DNA of 64,000 bases from Flavobacterium nitrogenifigens (GCF_003254565.1 NZ_QJRI01000182.1:186001-250000); one strand, 5' to 3'; positions 35,529 through 43,871 are shown, numbered from the stretch's first letter. Notes: a model not told the origin generated them from the letters alone. A program made the numbers and translations.

Positions 35529-36946
35529 TAAATAAACTTATGGTTTTCTTTTGTTGTCTTTTTTTTACAACAAATGAAAAAACTCCAAAAACAGACGTAC
35601 AGCCAATACCAAAAAGCATGATTCAAAAAGTGGATACCGCAGCAATTGATGAGCCTATAGATGGTCAAATTTATAATGCAAAAGCAATAAGCGATCTTTT
35701 TCACAAGCTTGAAAAAAATGAAGGTGAGAAAAACCAAAAAATCAATATTGTACATATTGGGGATTCGCATATTCAAAGCGATTTGATGACAAATGAAATT
35801 AGAAAAAAACTGCAGCAGCAATTTGGTAATGCGGGACGAGGTTTGGTTTTTCCTTATCAATTAGCCAGAACAAACGGATCTTACAATGAACGTTTCAAAT
35901 CGAACAGAACTTGGGAAAGCTATAGAAATATATATCCCGTAAAACAATGTCCAATTGGGATAAGCGGAATTGGGCTTTGGAGGGATTCTGGCGGATTTGT
36001 TTTAGAAATGAACGTAAAAGATCCAGCGTACAAATTCAATACAATAAAAATTATTACGCCACAAAATCAGAATATGTTCGATTTGGCTACTTCTTCAAAA
36101 ATCAATTCTATTCAGACAACAGAGCGAAGAGTCATTACGCATAAAATTAAAAAAGGTGAGGTGCTTGGAAGTATTGCAGATAAATACAATGTTTCGGTTG
36201 CCGAGATTAAAAGAGAAAATCATTTAAAGTCGAATAATATCCGTGCTGGAAGAACTTTAAAAATTTCAACAAACGAAACAAGAGCAAAAACCATTTCAAT
36301 GTCAGAGTTTGTTCCGCTGGCAATCGAATCAGATTCTTTTTCACATTATTATAATTCAGAAAATGCTTTAAGCCGAATTTTCTTGATTCCAAATAAAGAA
36401 GCTAAAGATTACGAGTTAAACGGAATTGTGTTAGAAAAAGATGCTCCAGGGATTATTTATAGCAGTATTGGAGTAAACGGAGCTAAATATTCGGATTACA
36501 ATAAATATCCGTTGTTTTTTGATCAATTGAAATCATTGCATCCAGACCTGCTGGTTTTTTCGCTGGGAACAAATGAAAGCTATGAACATCTAGATCCAGA
36601 AAATTATATTAAAGAATTACGAGAGTTTATCAATAATATAAGAGCACAAAAAATAGATGCTCCTATAATTGTAATGACTCCTCCACCATCATTGTTAAGA
36701 CGAAAGCCAAATACTTACATTGATAATTATTCAAGGCAGATTATAGATATAGCCCAAAAAGACGGTTTTGCCGTTTGGGATTTGTACGATGAGTTTGGAG
36801 GCATGAGCGGAATCAGACAATTAAAAGTACAAGGATTAATAGGGCCAGACTGGGTTCATTATTCAAAAAAAGGATACGAGAAACAAGGAAATCTGTTTGC
36901 TCAGGCGTTTTTAAGATCATACGATAATTTTAAATTAAAGAAGTAA
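35525..36946 (+). CDS. LysM-containing SGNH hydrolase
   Basis: A 473-residue exported protein with a short hydrophobic N-terminus (MINKLMVFFCCLFFTT). SGNH block I is IVHIGDSHIQSDLMT (~residue 80). A LysM module is inserted in the middle (residues ~200-245, HKIKKGEVLGSIADKYNVSV, then IRAGRTLKI), which should bind peptidoglycan or chitin-like glycan. After it come LLVFSLGTNESYEHL and the Asp-His block PDWVHYSKKGYEKQG. The insertion of LysM inside the SGNH fold is unusual. Translationally coupled to the gene upstream by the ATGA overlap; the MBOAT gene begins 1 base after its stop. Confidence 0.88.
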   Translation: MINKLMVFFCCLFFTTNEKTPKTDVQPIPKSMIQKVDTAAIDEPIDGQIYNAKAISDLFHKLEKNEGEKNQKINIVHIGDSHIQSDLMTNEIRKKLQQQFGNAGRGLVFPYQLARTNGSYNERFKSNRTWESYRNIYPVKQCPIGISGIGLWRDSGGFVLEMNVKDPAYKFNTIKIITPQNQNMFDLATSSKINSIQTTERRVITHKIKKGEVLGSIADKYNVSVAEIKRENHLKSNNIRAGRTLKISTNETRAKTISMSEFVPLAIESDSFSHYYNSENALSRIFLIPNKEAKDYELNGIVLEKDAPGIIYSSIGVNGAKYSDYNKYPLFFDQLKSLHPDLLVFSLGTNESYEHLDPENYIKELREFINNIRAQKIDAPIIVMTPPPSLLRRKPNTYIDNYSRQIIDIAQKDGFAVWDLYDEFGGMSGIRQLKVQGLIGPDWVHYSKKGYEKQGNLFAQAFLRSYDNFKLKK

Positions 36947-36947
36947 G

Positions 36948-38630
36948 TTGACAACAATAGATAGCATTAATAATTGGTTCATTCAAAACTTTGGTGCAAT
37001 TACAATAGAACAAGTTAAAAGTTGGTTTGTTTATAATGAAGACGAAAAACTTTTATTCAATACCGGTTTATTCTTAGGTTTATTTCTGGTTTTCTATTTT
37101 GTGTATGGTTTTTTACGCAAAACATTTTATTTGAGATTAACGTATGTTATTCTCTTCTCATTATTCTTTTACTATAAATCGAGCGGTATTTATTTTCTGC
37201 TCTTATTGCTTTCGTCAGTTGTAGATTATGGTTTGAGCCAGATTATTTACCGAGAAAGCAGAGACGGAGTTAAGAAATTTTACTTGGTAATTAGTGTCAT
37301 TTTGAATTTGGCCCTTTTAGGCTATTTCAAATACATGAACTTCTTGATTGTGACTTACAATGATATGTTTCATGGTAATTTTGCACTTCATAATGTTTTC
37401 CTTCCTGTTGGAATTTCGTTCTACACTTTCCAATCTATGAGTTATATTATTGAGATTTATAGAGAAGAAATTAAACCGACAAAAAATTACATTGAGTATT
37501 TATTCTTCGTTTCATTCTTCCCTCAATTAGTTGCAGGACCAATTGTACGTGCAAAAGATTTCCTTCCTCAGATTTATCAAAAATTAAACTTAACAAAACA
37601 AGACGTAAACAATGCTTTATTTTTGATTATTGGTGGATTAATCAAGAAAACCGTAATCTCAAATTATATCTCAGTAAACTTTGTCGATCGTGTTTTTGAT
37701 ACACCGATGAGCTACACTTCGTTCGAAAATTTAATGGCTTCGTACGGATATGCGATTCAGATTTACTGTGATTTCTCTGGATATTCAGACATGGCAATTG
37801 GTATTGCACTATTGCTTGGATTTAAATTGCCAGTCAACTTTAGAACGCCATACAAATCGACTTCGATTACCGATTTCTGGAGAAGATGGCATATTTCGCT
37901 TTCGACTTGGTTAAAAGACTTTTTATACATTTCTATTGGAGGAAACCGTAATGGATCTTTCGCAGGATATTTATTCCCAAGTTTATTTTTCTTTGGCTTA
38001 TTGCTTTGGGGAATGTCTTGTTATAATGAGAGTGTAATTCCGCTTATTATTGCAGGAGTCAGTATTTTAATTTTCGCTTTATCATTTTTGCTTTCAAGCA
38101 AAATCAAACAGACTTTAGTAACCAATTTCAATTTGTTTACTACAATGCTTTTAGGAGGTTTGTGGCATGGAGCAGGAGCACAGTTTATTGTTTGGGGAGC
38201 ACTCCACGGATTAGCTTTGGCAGTTCATAAAATATTCATGGAATTCTTTCCTTCTAAAAAAGATAAAAGTCCGAATTTCTTATGGAGATTTTTCTCAATC
38301 ATAATCACTTTCCATTTTGTGGTTTTCTGTTGGATTTTCTTCCGCGCAAGAGATTTTGAAACGGCATTACAAGTAATTAATAATATCGGACAATTAACAT
38401 TCGAACCAGAGCTTTGGAAAACAATTGTTCTTGGATATAAAAATGTATTCGGATTAATGCTGTTCGGTTATGTTTGGCATTTCTTGCCAGAAACTTTCAC
38501 TAACGGAATGAAATCGGTTTTTGACAAAACTCCATTATTAGTAAAAGCAATAATCTTAGGATTTGTCTATTGGATTGTTTACGCAACAGCAGTAGCAGGA
38601 TCACAGCCTTTTATATACTTTCAATTCTAA
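36948..38630 (+). CDS. MBOAT family O-acyltransferase (AlgI/DltB-like)
   Basis: Integral inner-membrane enzyme of 560 aa with about 11-12 hydrophobic segments. The MBOAT signatures are present: RRWHISLSTWLKDFLYI near residue 305, and the invariant His in GGLWHGAGAQFIVWGALHG near residue 405. These proteins hand acyl groups, usually acetyl, across the membrane to a partner that modifies alginate, peptidoglycan, teichoic acid or other glycans. The two SGNH proteins encoded just upstream are the likely partners. The start is TTG, one base after the preceding stop; the nearest ATG is far inside the coding region. Confidence 0.93.
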   Translation: MTTIDSINNWFIQNFGAITIEQVKSWFVYNEDEKLLFNTGLFLGLFLVFYFVYGFLRKTFYLRLTYVILFSLFFYYKSSGIYFLLLLLSSVVDYGLSQIIYRESRDGVKKFYLVISVILNLALLGYFKYMNFLIVTYNDMFHGNFALHNVFLPVGISFYTFQSMSYIIEIYREEIKPTKNYIEYLFFVSFFPQLVAGPIVRAKDFLPQIYQKLNLTKQDVNNALFLIIGGLIKKTVISNYISVNFVDRVFDTPMSYTSFENLMASYGYAIQIYCDFSGYSDMAIGIALLLGFKLPVNFRTPYKSTSITDFWRRWHISLSTWLKDFLYISIGGNRNGSFAGYLFPSLFFFGLLLWGMSCYNESVIPLIIAGVSILIFALSFLLSSKIKQTLVTNFNLFTTMLLGGLWHGAGAQFIVWGALHGLALAVHKIFMEFFPSKKDKSPNFLWRFFSIIITFHFVVFCWIFFRARDFETALQVINNIGQLTFEPELWKTIVLGYKNVFGLMLFGYVWHFLPETFTNGMKSVFDKTPLLVKAIILGFVYWIVYATAVAGSQPFIYFQF

Positions 38631-38645
38631 GCTGAAGTAATTAAT

Positions 38646-38706
38646 CTCGCAAAGTCGCGAAGTCGCAAAGTTTTTTTTATTCTTTGCGACTTCGCGACTT
38701 TGCGAG
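38646..38706. repeat. Perfect 25-bp-arm inverted repeat
   Basis: Arms 38646-38670 and 38682-38706 are exactly complementary and built from CGCAAAG/TCGCGAAG units, with a T-rich 11-base loop. Traces of a second related repeat (GAACTTTGCG, GGACTTTGCGG) follow to about 38753. It may also terminate the O-acylation operon. Confidence 0.9.
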
Positions 38707-38773
38707 CAAAATGACACAGCGAACTTTGCGTAAACCTTCGGGGACTTTGCGGTTAAAACCACTTAAATAAAAA

Positions 38774-38804
38774 TTGCCTGAAATATCTAATTAGATTATC
38801 TTTG
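38774..38804 (+). promoter_or_regulatory. Promoter of ffh
   Basis: TTG at 38774-38776, 20-base spacer, TATCTTTG at 38797-38804, 22 bases before the ATG. Confidence 0.65.
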
Positions 38805-38826
38805 CACTTCATATAAAGAAAATGAT

Positions 38827-40191
38827 ATGTTTGATAATTTAAGTGATAAGTTAGATAAAGCGTTCCATATATTAAAAGGACACGGTAAAATTACAGAAGT
38901 AAACGTTGCCGATACTTTAAAAGAAGTTCGTCGTGCTTTACTTGATGCCGATGTTAACTTTAAAATTGCTAAAGATTTTACCGCTAGAGTAAAAGACAAA
39001 GCAATTGGTCAGGATGTATTAACAACATTACAGCCAGGACAATTATTGGTTAAGTTAGTAAAAGACGAACTTACCGAATTAATGGGTGGAGATGTTGCTG
39101 GTGTTAACTTGTCAGGAAATCCAACTGTTATTTTGATGTCAGGACTTCAAGGTTCTGGTAAAACTACTTTCTCAGGAAAATTAGCAAACTTCTTAAAAAC
39201 AAAGAAAAATAAGAAACCACTTCTTGTAGCGTGTGATATCTACCGTCCAGCGGCGATCAATCAGTTGCATGTTGTGGGAGACCAAATAGGTGTTGAGGTT
39301 TACTCAGAACCAGAAAATAAAAATCCTGTAGAAATTGCTCAAAACGCAATTAAACATGCTAAGGCAAACGGATTCAATGTTGTTATCGTCGATACAGCAG
39401 GTCGTTTAGCAGTAGATCAGGAAATGATGGACGAAATTGCACGTGTTCACAAAGCAATTCAGCCACAAGAAACATTGTTCGTTGTAGACTCTATGACAGG
39501 ACAAGACGCTGTAAATACAGCGAAAGCTTTCAACGATATCTTAAACTTCGATGGAGTTATCTTAACGAAATTAGATGGTGATACTCGTGGTGGAGCGGCA
39601 CTTTCAATCAAATCGATTGTAAACAAACCAATCAAATTTGTTGGTACTGGAGAAAAAATGGAAGCAATTGATGTTTTCTATCCAGAACGTATGGCTGAGC
39701 GTATCTTAGGAATGGGAGACGTTGTGTCTCTTGTTGAAAGAGCTCAGGAACAATTTGATGAAGAAGAAGCAAGAAAACTTCAAAAGAAAATCGCTAAAAA
39801 CGAATTTGGTTTTGATGACTTCTTAACGCAGATTCAGCAAGTGAAAAAAATGGGTAACATGAAAGACTTGGTTGGAATGATACCAGGTGCTTCAAAAGCG
39901 ATGAAAGATGTTGAAATCGAAGACGACGCTTTCAAACATATCGAAGCGATCATTTATTCGATGACTCCAGGAGAAAGAAGCAAACCAGCTATTATCGACG
40001 TAAAAAGAAAAGCTAGAATCGCTAAAGGTTCGGGAACTAAAGTCGAGCAAGTAAATCAGCTGATGAAACAATTTGACCAAATGAGCAAGATGATGAAGAT
40101 GATGCAAGGCCCAGGCGGAAAAAATCTGATGAAAATGATGGGAGGTATGAAAGGGATGCCGGGTGGTATGCCAGGAGGAATGCCGAAATAA
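38827..40191 (+). CDS. ffh: Signal recognition particle protein Ffh
   Basis: Cytoplasmic GTPase that targets nascent membrane proteins to FtsY and the translocon. N domain (residues 1-95); G domain with P-loop GLQGSGKTTFSGKLA, DTAGRLAVD and TKLDGDTRGGAA; then the methionine-rich M domain (residues ~300-454) with signal-sequence and 4.5S RNA binding. It ends in a Gly/Met repeat (GMPGGMPGGMPK). Length 454 aa is normal. Confidence 0.97.
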   Translation: MFDNLSDKLDKAFHILKGHGKITEVNVADTLKEVRRALLDADVNFKIAKDFTARVKDKAIGQDVLTTLQPGQLLVKLVKDELTELMGGDVAGVNLSGNPTVILMSGLQGSGKTTFSGKLANFLKTKKNKKPLLVACDIYRPAAINQLHVVGDQIGVEVYSEPENKNPVEIAQNAIKHAKANGFNVVIVDTAGRLAVDQEMMDEIARVHKAIQPQETLFVVDSMTGQDAVNTAKAFNDILNFDGVILTKLDGDTRGGAALSIKSIVNKPIKFVGTGEKMEAIDVFYPERMAERILGMGDVVSLVERAQEQFDEEEARKLQKKIAKNEFGFDDFLTQIQQVKKMGNMKDLVGMIPGASKAMKDVEIEDDAFKHIEAIIYSMTPGERSKPAIIDVKRKARIAKGSGTKVEQVNQLMKQFDQMSKMMKMMQGPGGKNLMKMMGGMKGMPGGMPGGMPK

Positions 40192-40199
40192 TAAAAAGA

Positions 40200-40299
40200 G
40201 TTTCAAGTTTAAGGTTTCAAGTTAAGAGACCAAAACTTGAAACTTTTTCACTTAATATATAAAGAGTTTCGTTTTGACATGAAACCTGAAACTTGAAAC
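40200..40299. repeat. Inverted repeat between ffh and folD
   Basis: 20-base arms at 40200-40219 and 40280-40299 pair with one mismatch (GTTTCAAGTTT...GGTTTCA and its complement). A second GTTTCAAG/CTTGAAAC pair lies inside. A fragment of the same family occurs near 50460. Confidence 0.75.
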
Positions 40300-40327
40300 A
40301 AAAATTAAAACCTGAAACAAAACAACA

Positions 40328-41215
40328 ATGCAACTACTAGACGGTAAAAAAACATCTAACGACATTAAAAACGAAATTGCAATCGAGGTTCAATCTATAA
40401 AAGCAGCTGGAGGTAAAGTGCCTCATTTGGCAGCGGTTTTAGTGGGAAACAACGGAGCAAGTTTAACTTACGTAGGAAGTAAAGTAAAATCATGCCAAGA
40501 AATCGGTTTTGATTCAACTTTAGTTGCTTTGCCAGAAACTATTACAGAAGACGAATTATTGGCTAAAATTAAAGAATTGAACGAAGATGATAATCTAGAC
40601 GGATACATCGTTCAGTTGCCTTTGCCGAAACATATCGACGAACAGAAAATTTTATTAGCAATTGATCCTGACAAAGACGTTGATGGATTTCACCCAACAA
40701 ACTTTGGTAGAATGGCACTTGAAATGGAAAGTTTTATTCCAGCAACTCCATTCGGAATTATGGAATTGTTAGAGCGTTACAAAGTAGAAACATCCGGAAA
40801 ACATACTGTTGTAATAGGTAGAAGTCATATCGTGGGACGCCCAATGAGCATCTTGATGAGCCGTAAAGGAAATCCTGGAGATTCTACAGTTACATTGACA
40901 CACAGCCGTACTAAAGACTTAGCAGAATTCACTAAAAATGCCGATATTATTATCACAGCTTTGGGAGTTCCAGAATTCTTAAAAGCAGATATGGTAAAAG
41001 AAGGAGTTACGGTTATCGACGTTGGAATTACACGCGTAGATGATGCTTCAAACCCAAAAGGATACGTTATCAAAGGTGATGTTGATTTTGACGGAGTAAG
41101 CAAAAAAGCATCGTTCATTACGCCAGTTCCAGGTGGAGTAGGGCCAATGACAATTGCGATGTTGTTAAAGAATACACTTTTAGCAAGAAAAATGAGAAGC
41201 GCAAGAAATAAATAA
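40328..41215 (+). CDS. folD: Bifunctional methylene-THF dehydrogenase / methenyl-THF cyclohydrolase
   Basis: Interconverts 5,10-methylene- and 10-formyl-tetrahydrofolate, for purine and formyl-Met synthesis. Motifs: LTYVGSKVKSCQEIG (catalytic Lys and nearby Tyr), VQLPLPKHIDEQKILLAI, PDKDVDGFHPTN, the NADP site VVIGRSHIVGRPM, and the C-terminal PVPGGVGPMTIAMLLKNT. Length 295 aa is normal. Cytoplasmic. It has its own terminator. Confidence 0.97.
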   Translation: MQLLDGKKTSNDIKNEIAIEVQSIKAAGGKVPHLAAVLVGNNGASLTYVGSKVKSCQEIGFDSTLVALPETITEDELLAKIKELNEDDNLDGYIVQLPLPKHIDEQKILLAIDPDKDVDGFHPTNFGRMALEMESFIPATPFGIMELLERYKVETSGKHTVVIGRSHIVGRPMSILMSRKGNPGDSTVTLTHSRTKDLAEFTKNADIIITALGVPEFLKADMVKEGVTVIDVGITRVDDASNPKGYVIKGDVDFDGVSKKASFITPVPGGVGPMTIAMLLKNTLLARKMRSARNK

Positions 41216-41236
41216 TATTGCGTCAAAATATATTCT

Positions 41237-41267
41237 AAAGCCTGTTCTATATAGAACGGGCTTTTTT
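41237..41267 (+). terminator. Terminator of folD
   Basis: AAAGCCTGTTC / GAACGGGCTTT stem (one wobble) and a T run. Confidence 0.75.
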
Positions 41268-41284
41268 ATGGAATTAGCTTAAAA

Positions 41285-41454
41285 TTTTTAAACACATAGA
41301 AACATAGAATTTGAATTCTAAAAAAGAATATAAAAGAGAAGCAAATTTCTCCAACATAGTAACTTTACCTCTAACTATGTTTGTTTTAATAAGTGAAACG
41401 CCTTTTCTACACACGGAATATCTATGTTTCTATGTGTTTAAAAACCATTTTAAT
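41285..41454. repeat. Inverted-repeat element upstream of corA
   Basis: TTTTTAAACACATAGAAACA near 41285 pairs with TGTTTCTATGTGTTTAAAAA ending near 41444-41454. A smaller pair (AACATAG 41353-41359 / CTATGTT 41375-41381) lies inside. No reading frame. MITE-like in size and shape. Confidence 0.6.
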
Positions 41455-41497
41455 ATATAATTAATAGTTTAAAGTTTCGGTTCTTAAAAATAAAGGA

Positions 41498-41505
41498 TAC
41501 TTTTG
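41498..41505 (+). promoter_or_regulatory. -7 box for the corA leader
   Basis: TACTTTTG followed by C. Transcription should start near 41511, giving a leader of about 107 bases before corA. Confidence 0.6.
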
Positions 41506-41534
41506 CACCACTTTAAAAAATAACACTTCTCCAA

Positions 41535-41570
41535 ATGGACGATTATTATTATTCGTTAGTATTAAATTAA
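41535..41570 (+). CDS. Candidate leader peptide upstream of corA
   Basis: ATG GAC GAT TAT TAT TAT TCG TTA GTA TTA AAT TAA encodes the 11-residue peptide MDDYYYSLVLN, with three Tyr codons in a row. It lies inside the expected corA transcript, and a strong hairpin begins on the next base (41571-41597). Such a layout is what regulatory leader peptides show. Translation is unproven. Confidence 0.4.
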   Translation: MDDYYYSLVLN

Positions 41571-41597
41571 GCAGCTTTTGAAATTTCAAAATGCTGC
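41571..41597 (+). promoter_or_regulatory. Leader hairpin before corA
   Basis: GCAGCTTTTGA / TCAAAATGCTGC with loop AATT and one bulged T. It starts right after the stop of the short ORF and ends 21 bases before the corA ATG. No T run follows, so it is not a plain intrinsic terminator. Confidence 0.5.
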
Positions 41598-41618
41598 GCT
41601 AAAAACCTGTATTTTGAA

Positions 41619-42545
41619 ATGAAAGCCTTTTACACAAACAACAACGGATTAGTAGAAATCCAAAAATGGACTTCAAATTGCTGGATTCACATCGAATCTC
41701 CAACAGAATCAGATAAAAATTATTTATTAGAAGAACTTCAGCTTCCTGAAGCATTCTACAATGATATAGAGGATATTGATGAAAGACCTCGTATCGAAAT
41801 CGAAGACGGTTGGACTTTGATTATTATGCGTATTCCCATTAAAAGTGGCGACGTAAAAATTCCTTTTCATACCGTTCCGCTCGGAATCATTTTTAAAGAA
41901 GATATTTGCGTAACTATTAGTTTTTATAAAACAGAAATCATAAAAGATTTTGTAGCTTATTCTCAGCGTAAAAACATCGATATAGAAGATAATTTCAACT
42001 TAGTTTTAAGATTGCTTTTATCATCAAGCGTTTGGTACTTGAAATATTTGAAACAAATCAATCACAAAATAAAACTCGCAGAAGATAATTTAGAGAAATC
42101 AATCAAAAATGAAGAATTGCAAGCCTTGCTTCAAATCGAAAAATGTTTTGTATTCTTCATCACGTCGCTAAAAGCAAATGACGTTTTATTCCAAAGAATC
42201 AAAAACTTAAAAGCGCACAAAGCCAATTACGATCCAGAATTATTAGAAGATGTCGAAATCGAATTAAATCAGGCACAAGACACTGCTAATATTTACAACA
42301 ACATCTTAACCGGAATGATGGACGCATACGCCTCTGTAATCTCCAATAATATGAATAATATTATGAAACAGATGACATCCATTTCGATCATTTTGATGAT
42401 TCCAACCCTAATTGCTAGTTTGTACGGAATGAACGTACCAAACGGTCTAGAAGAAAGCAAATATGGGATCTGGATTCTGCTTTTAATTTCAATTATTCTA
42501 TCTTCTTTTGGAGTCTTTTTATTCAAACGCAGAAGATGGTTCTAA
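41619..42545 (+). CDS. corA: CorA-type magnesium/divalent cation channel
   Basis: Inner-membrane pentameric Mg2+ channel, by family. The large cytoplasmic N-terminal domain contains IEDIDERPRIEIEDGWTLII and a long helix (~residues 130-240). Two C-terminal membrane segments follow (ISIILMIPTLIASLYG and ILLLISIILSSFGVFLF), with the signature YGMN at the pore mouth between them, and a basic tail (KRRRWF). Length 308 aa is normal. It stands alone, with a leader containing a short ORF and hairpin that could regulate it. Confidence 0.93.
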   Translation: MKAFYTNNNGLVEIQKWTSNCWIHIESPTESDKNYLLEELQLPEAFYNDIEDIDERPRIEIEDGWTLIIMRIPIKSGDVKIPFHTVPLGIIFKEDICVTISFYKTEIIKDFVAYSQRKNIDIEDNFNLVLRLLLSSSVWYLKYLKQINHKIKLAEDNLEKSIKNEELQALLQIEKCFVFFITSLKANDVLFQRIKNLKAHKANYDPELLEDVEIELNQAQDTANIYNNILTGMMDAYASVISNNMNNIMKQMTSISIILMIPTLIASLYGMNVPNGLEESKYGIWILLLISIILSSFGVFLFKRRRWF

Positions 42546-42562
42546 AACTTTAAATTTATGTA

Positions 42563-42590
42563 AAGCCTATTCGTTAAGAATGGGCTTTTT
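42563..42590 (+). terminator. Terminator of corA
   Basis: AAGCCTATTC / GAATGGGCTT stem (one wobble), loop of 4, T run. Confidence 0.75.
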
Positions 42591-42610
42591 CGTTTTTATA
42601 ATTTGGGCGT

Positions 42611-42675
42611 GACCCCGACACATTGAGAGGGCAAACATACTTTGCGTTTATACGCCCTCTCAACGTGTCGGGGTC
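42611..42675. repeat. GC-rich inverted repeat
   Basis: 22-base arms 42611-42632 and 42654-42675 (GACCCCGACACATTGAGAGG and its complement with one wobble). The following GGGCTATCCGCGCTACTTC and CCTATCCCTCACGC to about 42720 look like part of the same dispersed family. Confidence 0.8.
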
Positions 42676-42742
42676 GGGCTATCCGCGCTACTTCGGTAGC
42701 ATGCTCCTATCCCTCACGCAATCGTATCATAAGAAAGTGCTG

Positions 42743-42853
42743 TTCCTGCAAGGTTTTCAAAACCTTGTAGGTATTTTTGGTTGCTAAAATAAATTCTAAG
42801 ATTCAAATAAAAAAAAACTTAAAACCTACAAGGTTTTGAAAACCTTGCAGGAA
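42743..42853. repeat. Nested palindromic repeat with perfect 30-bp arms
   Basis: Arms 42743-42772 and 42824-42853 are exactly complementary. Each arm contains its own palindrome (AAGGTTTTCAAAACCTT). The spacer of 51 bases is AT-rich. Confidence 0.88.
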
Positions 42854-42889
42854 TCGATATTGTGTTCGAAAATATTTTTCATTTTTTAC

Positions 42890-42918
42890 TTGCCAATTCA
42901 AAATAAATAATAACTTTG
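42890..42918 (+). promoter_or_regulatory. Promoter of the 42939 operon
   Basis: TTG at 42890-42892, 18-base spacer, TAACTTTG at 42911-42918. The ATG at 42921 falls at the expected transcription start, so the ATG at 42939 is the better start. Confidence 0.65.
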
Positions 42919-42929
42919 TAATGCAAAGT
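42913..42929. promoter_or_regulatory. Palindromic operator candidate, site 1
   Basis: ACTTTG-TAATG-CAAAGT, a 6-5-6 perfect dyad that overlaps the -7 box. The same dyad recurs at 43872-43888. Confidence 0.55.
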
Positions 42930-42938
42930 ACTTTAATT

Positions 42939-43553
42939 ATGAATCAAAAGCACCAAGAAGATTTAGCACATATTCGTTCCATGATGGAGCGCTCTTCAAG
43001 ATTTATATCGTTAAGCGGACTTTCGGGAGTTTTCGCAGGTCTTTCGGCTTTAATTGGTGGAATCTATGTATACCAGTTGTTCAAGGCAAACGGAATGGAT
43101 TATTTAACTGACGAACATAGATTGTATTCTGCCAATTTAGTTTCAGAATTATTCTGGATAGGAATAGGAATTTTGGTCTCTGCATTTGCATTCGGAATCT
43201 TTTTTACCATTAGAAAAAGCCGAAAATACAATTTACCAATCTGGACATCTGCGACTAAGAAAATGCTTTTCAATTTGGCGGTTCCTTTGTTTGCAGGAGG
43301 TGTTTTCTGTTTGGCTTTAATGTATCACGGATATTTCGGATTGGTTGCGCCATCTACTTTGCTGTTTTATGGTTTAGCACTTATTAATGCAGAAAAATAT
43401 ACTTTTTCTGATGTGAAATATTTAGGTTTCTGCGAACTTTGTTTAGGATTAATTGCTCTTTTCTATATCGGATATGGATTGATTTTCTGGATTCTTGGAT
43501 TTGGAATTTTACATATCTTATACGGATTAGTAATGTTCAAAAAATATAAATAA
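42939..43553 (+). CDS. Membrane protein of unknown function, regulator-linked
   Basis: A 204-residue protein starting MNQKHQEDLAHIRSMMERSS. A short amphipathic N-terminus is followed by about five hydrophobic segments (FISLSGLSGVFAGLSALIGG, LVSELFWIGIGILVSAFAFG, MLFNLAVPLFAGGVFCLALM, APSTLLFYGLALIN, LIALFYIGYGLIFWILGFGI). No catalytic motif is seen. A small winged-helix regulator starts 4 bases after its stop, so the two are cotranscribed. Function unknown; comparable membrane-protein/regulator pairs are common in Bacteroidota. Confidence 0.8.
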   Translation: MNQKHQEDLAHIRSMMERSSRFISLSGLSGVFAGLSALIGGIYVYQLFKANGMDYLTDEHRLYSANLVSELFWIGIGILVSAFAFGIFFTIRKSRKYNLPIWTSATKKMLFNLAVPLFAGGVFCLALMYHGYFGLVAPSTLLFYGLALINAEKYTFSDVKYLGFCELCLGLIALFYIGYGLIFWILGFGILHILYGLVMFKKYK

Positions 43554-43557
43554 TTGA

Positions 43558-43848
43558 ATGGGAATTATTGACAAACTAAATAAAGATTTCGAAAGCCGTG
43601 TCAGACTGGGTATCATGTCCGTTCTGATGGTTAACGACTGGGTAGATTTTACCGAGATGAAAACGCTTTTGAATATCACCGATGGTAATTTAGCAAGTCA
43701 TTCTTCTGCACTGGAGAAATCCGAATATATCGAGATTAAGAAAGAATTTGTGGGCAAAAAGCCGAGAACATCTTATCAAGTAACGCCGCTAGGCCGTGCG
43801 GCGTTTAAAGAACATCTTTCTTACCTCGAAAAATTAATGAAATCTTAG
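43558..43848 (+). CDS. Winged-helix transcriptional regulator (HTH_34-like)
   Basis: A 96-residue single-domain DNA-binding protein: helix VRLGIMSVLMVND, recognition-helix region DFTEMKTLLNITDGNLASHSSALEK, and a beta-wing YIEIKKEFVGKKPRTSYQVT, then LGRAAFKEHL. This matches the short MarR/ArsR-like winged helices in Pfam HTH_34. It has no effector domain. Its gene lies between two membrane-protein genes whose upstream regions both contain ACTTTG-N5-CAAAGT, so those sites are its likely operators; this is inference. Confidence 0.85.
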   Translation: MGIIDKLNKDFESRVRLGIMSVLMVNDWVDFTEMKTLLNITDGNLASHSSALEKSEYIEIKKEFVGKKPRTSYQVTPLGRAAFKEHLSYLEKLMKS

Positions 43849-43871
43849 AAACTAAAATTTTTTATCCAAAA

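Noticed and set aside
35348..35860. 170-codon minus-strand frame
   Set aside because: Lies opposite the two SGNH genes, which have strong domain evidence; the antisense product has no recognisable features.
42743..42853. Possible CRISPR-like pair of repeats
   Set aside because: Only two units, in inverted rather than direct orientation, with no further copies or cas genes.
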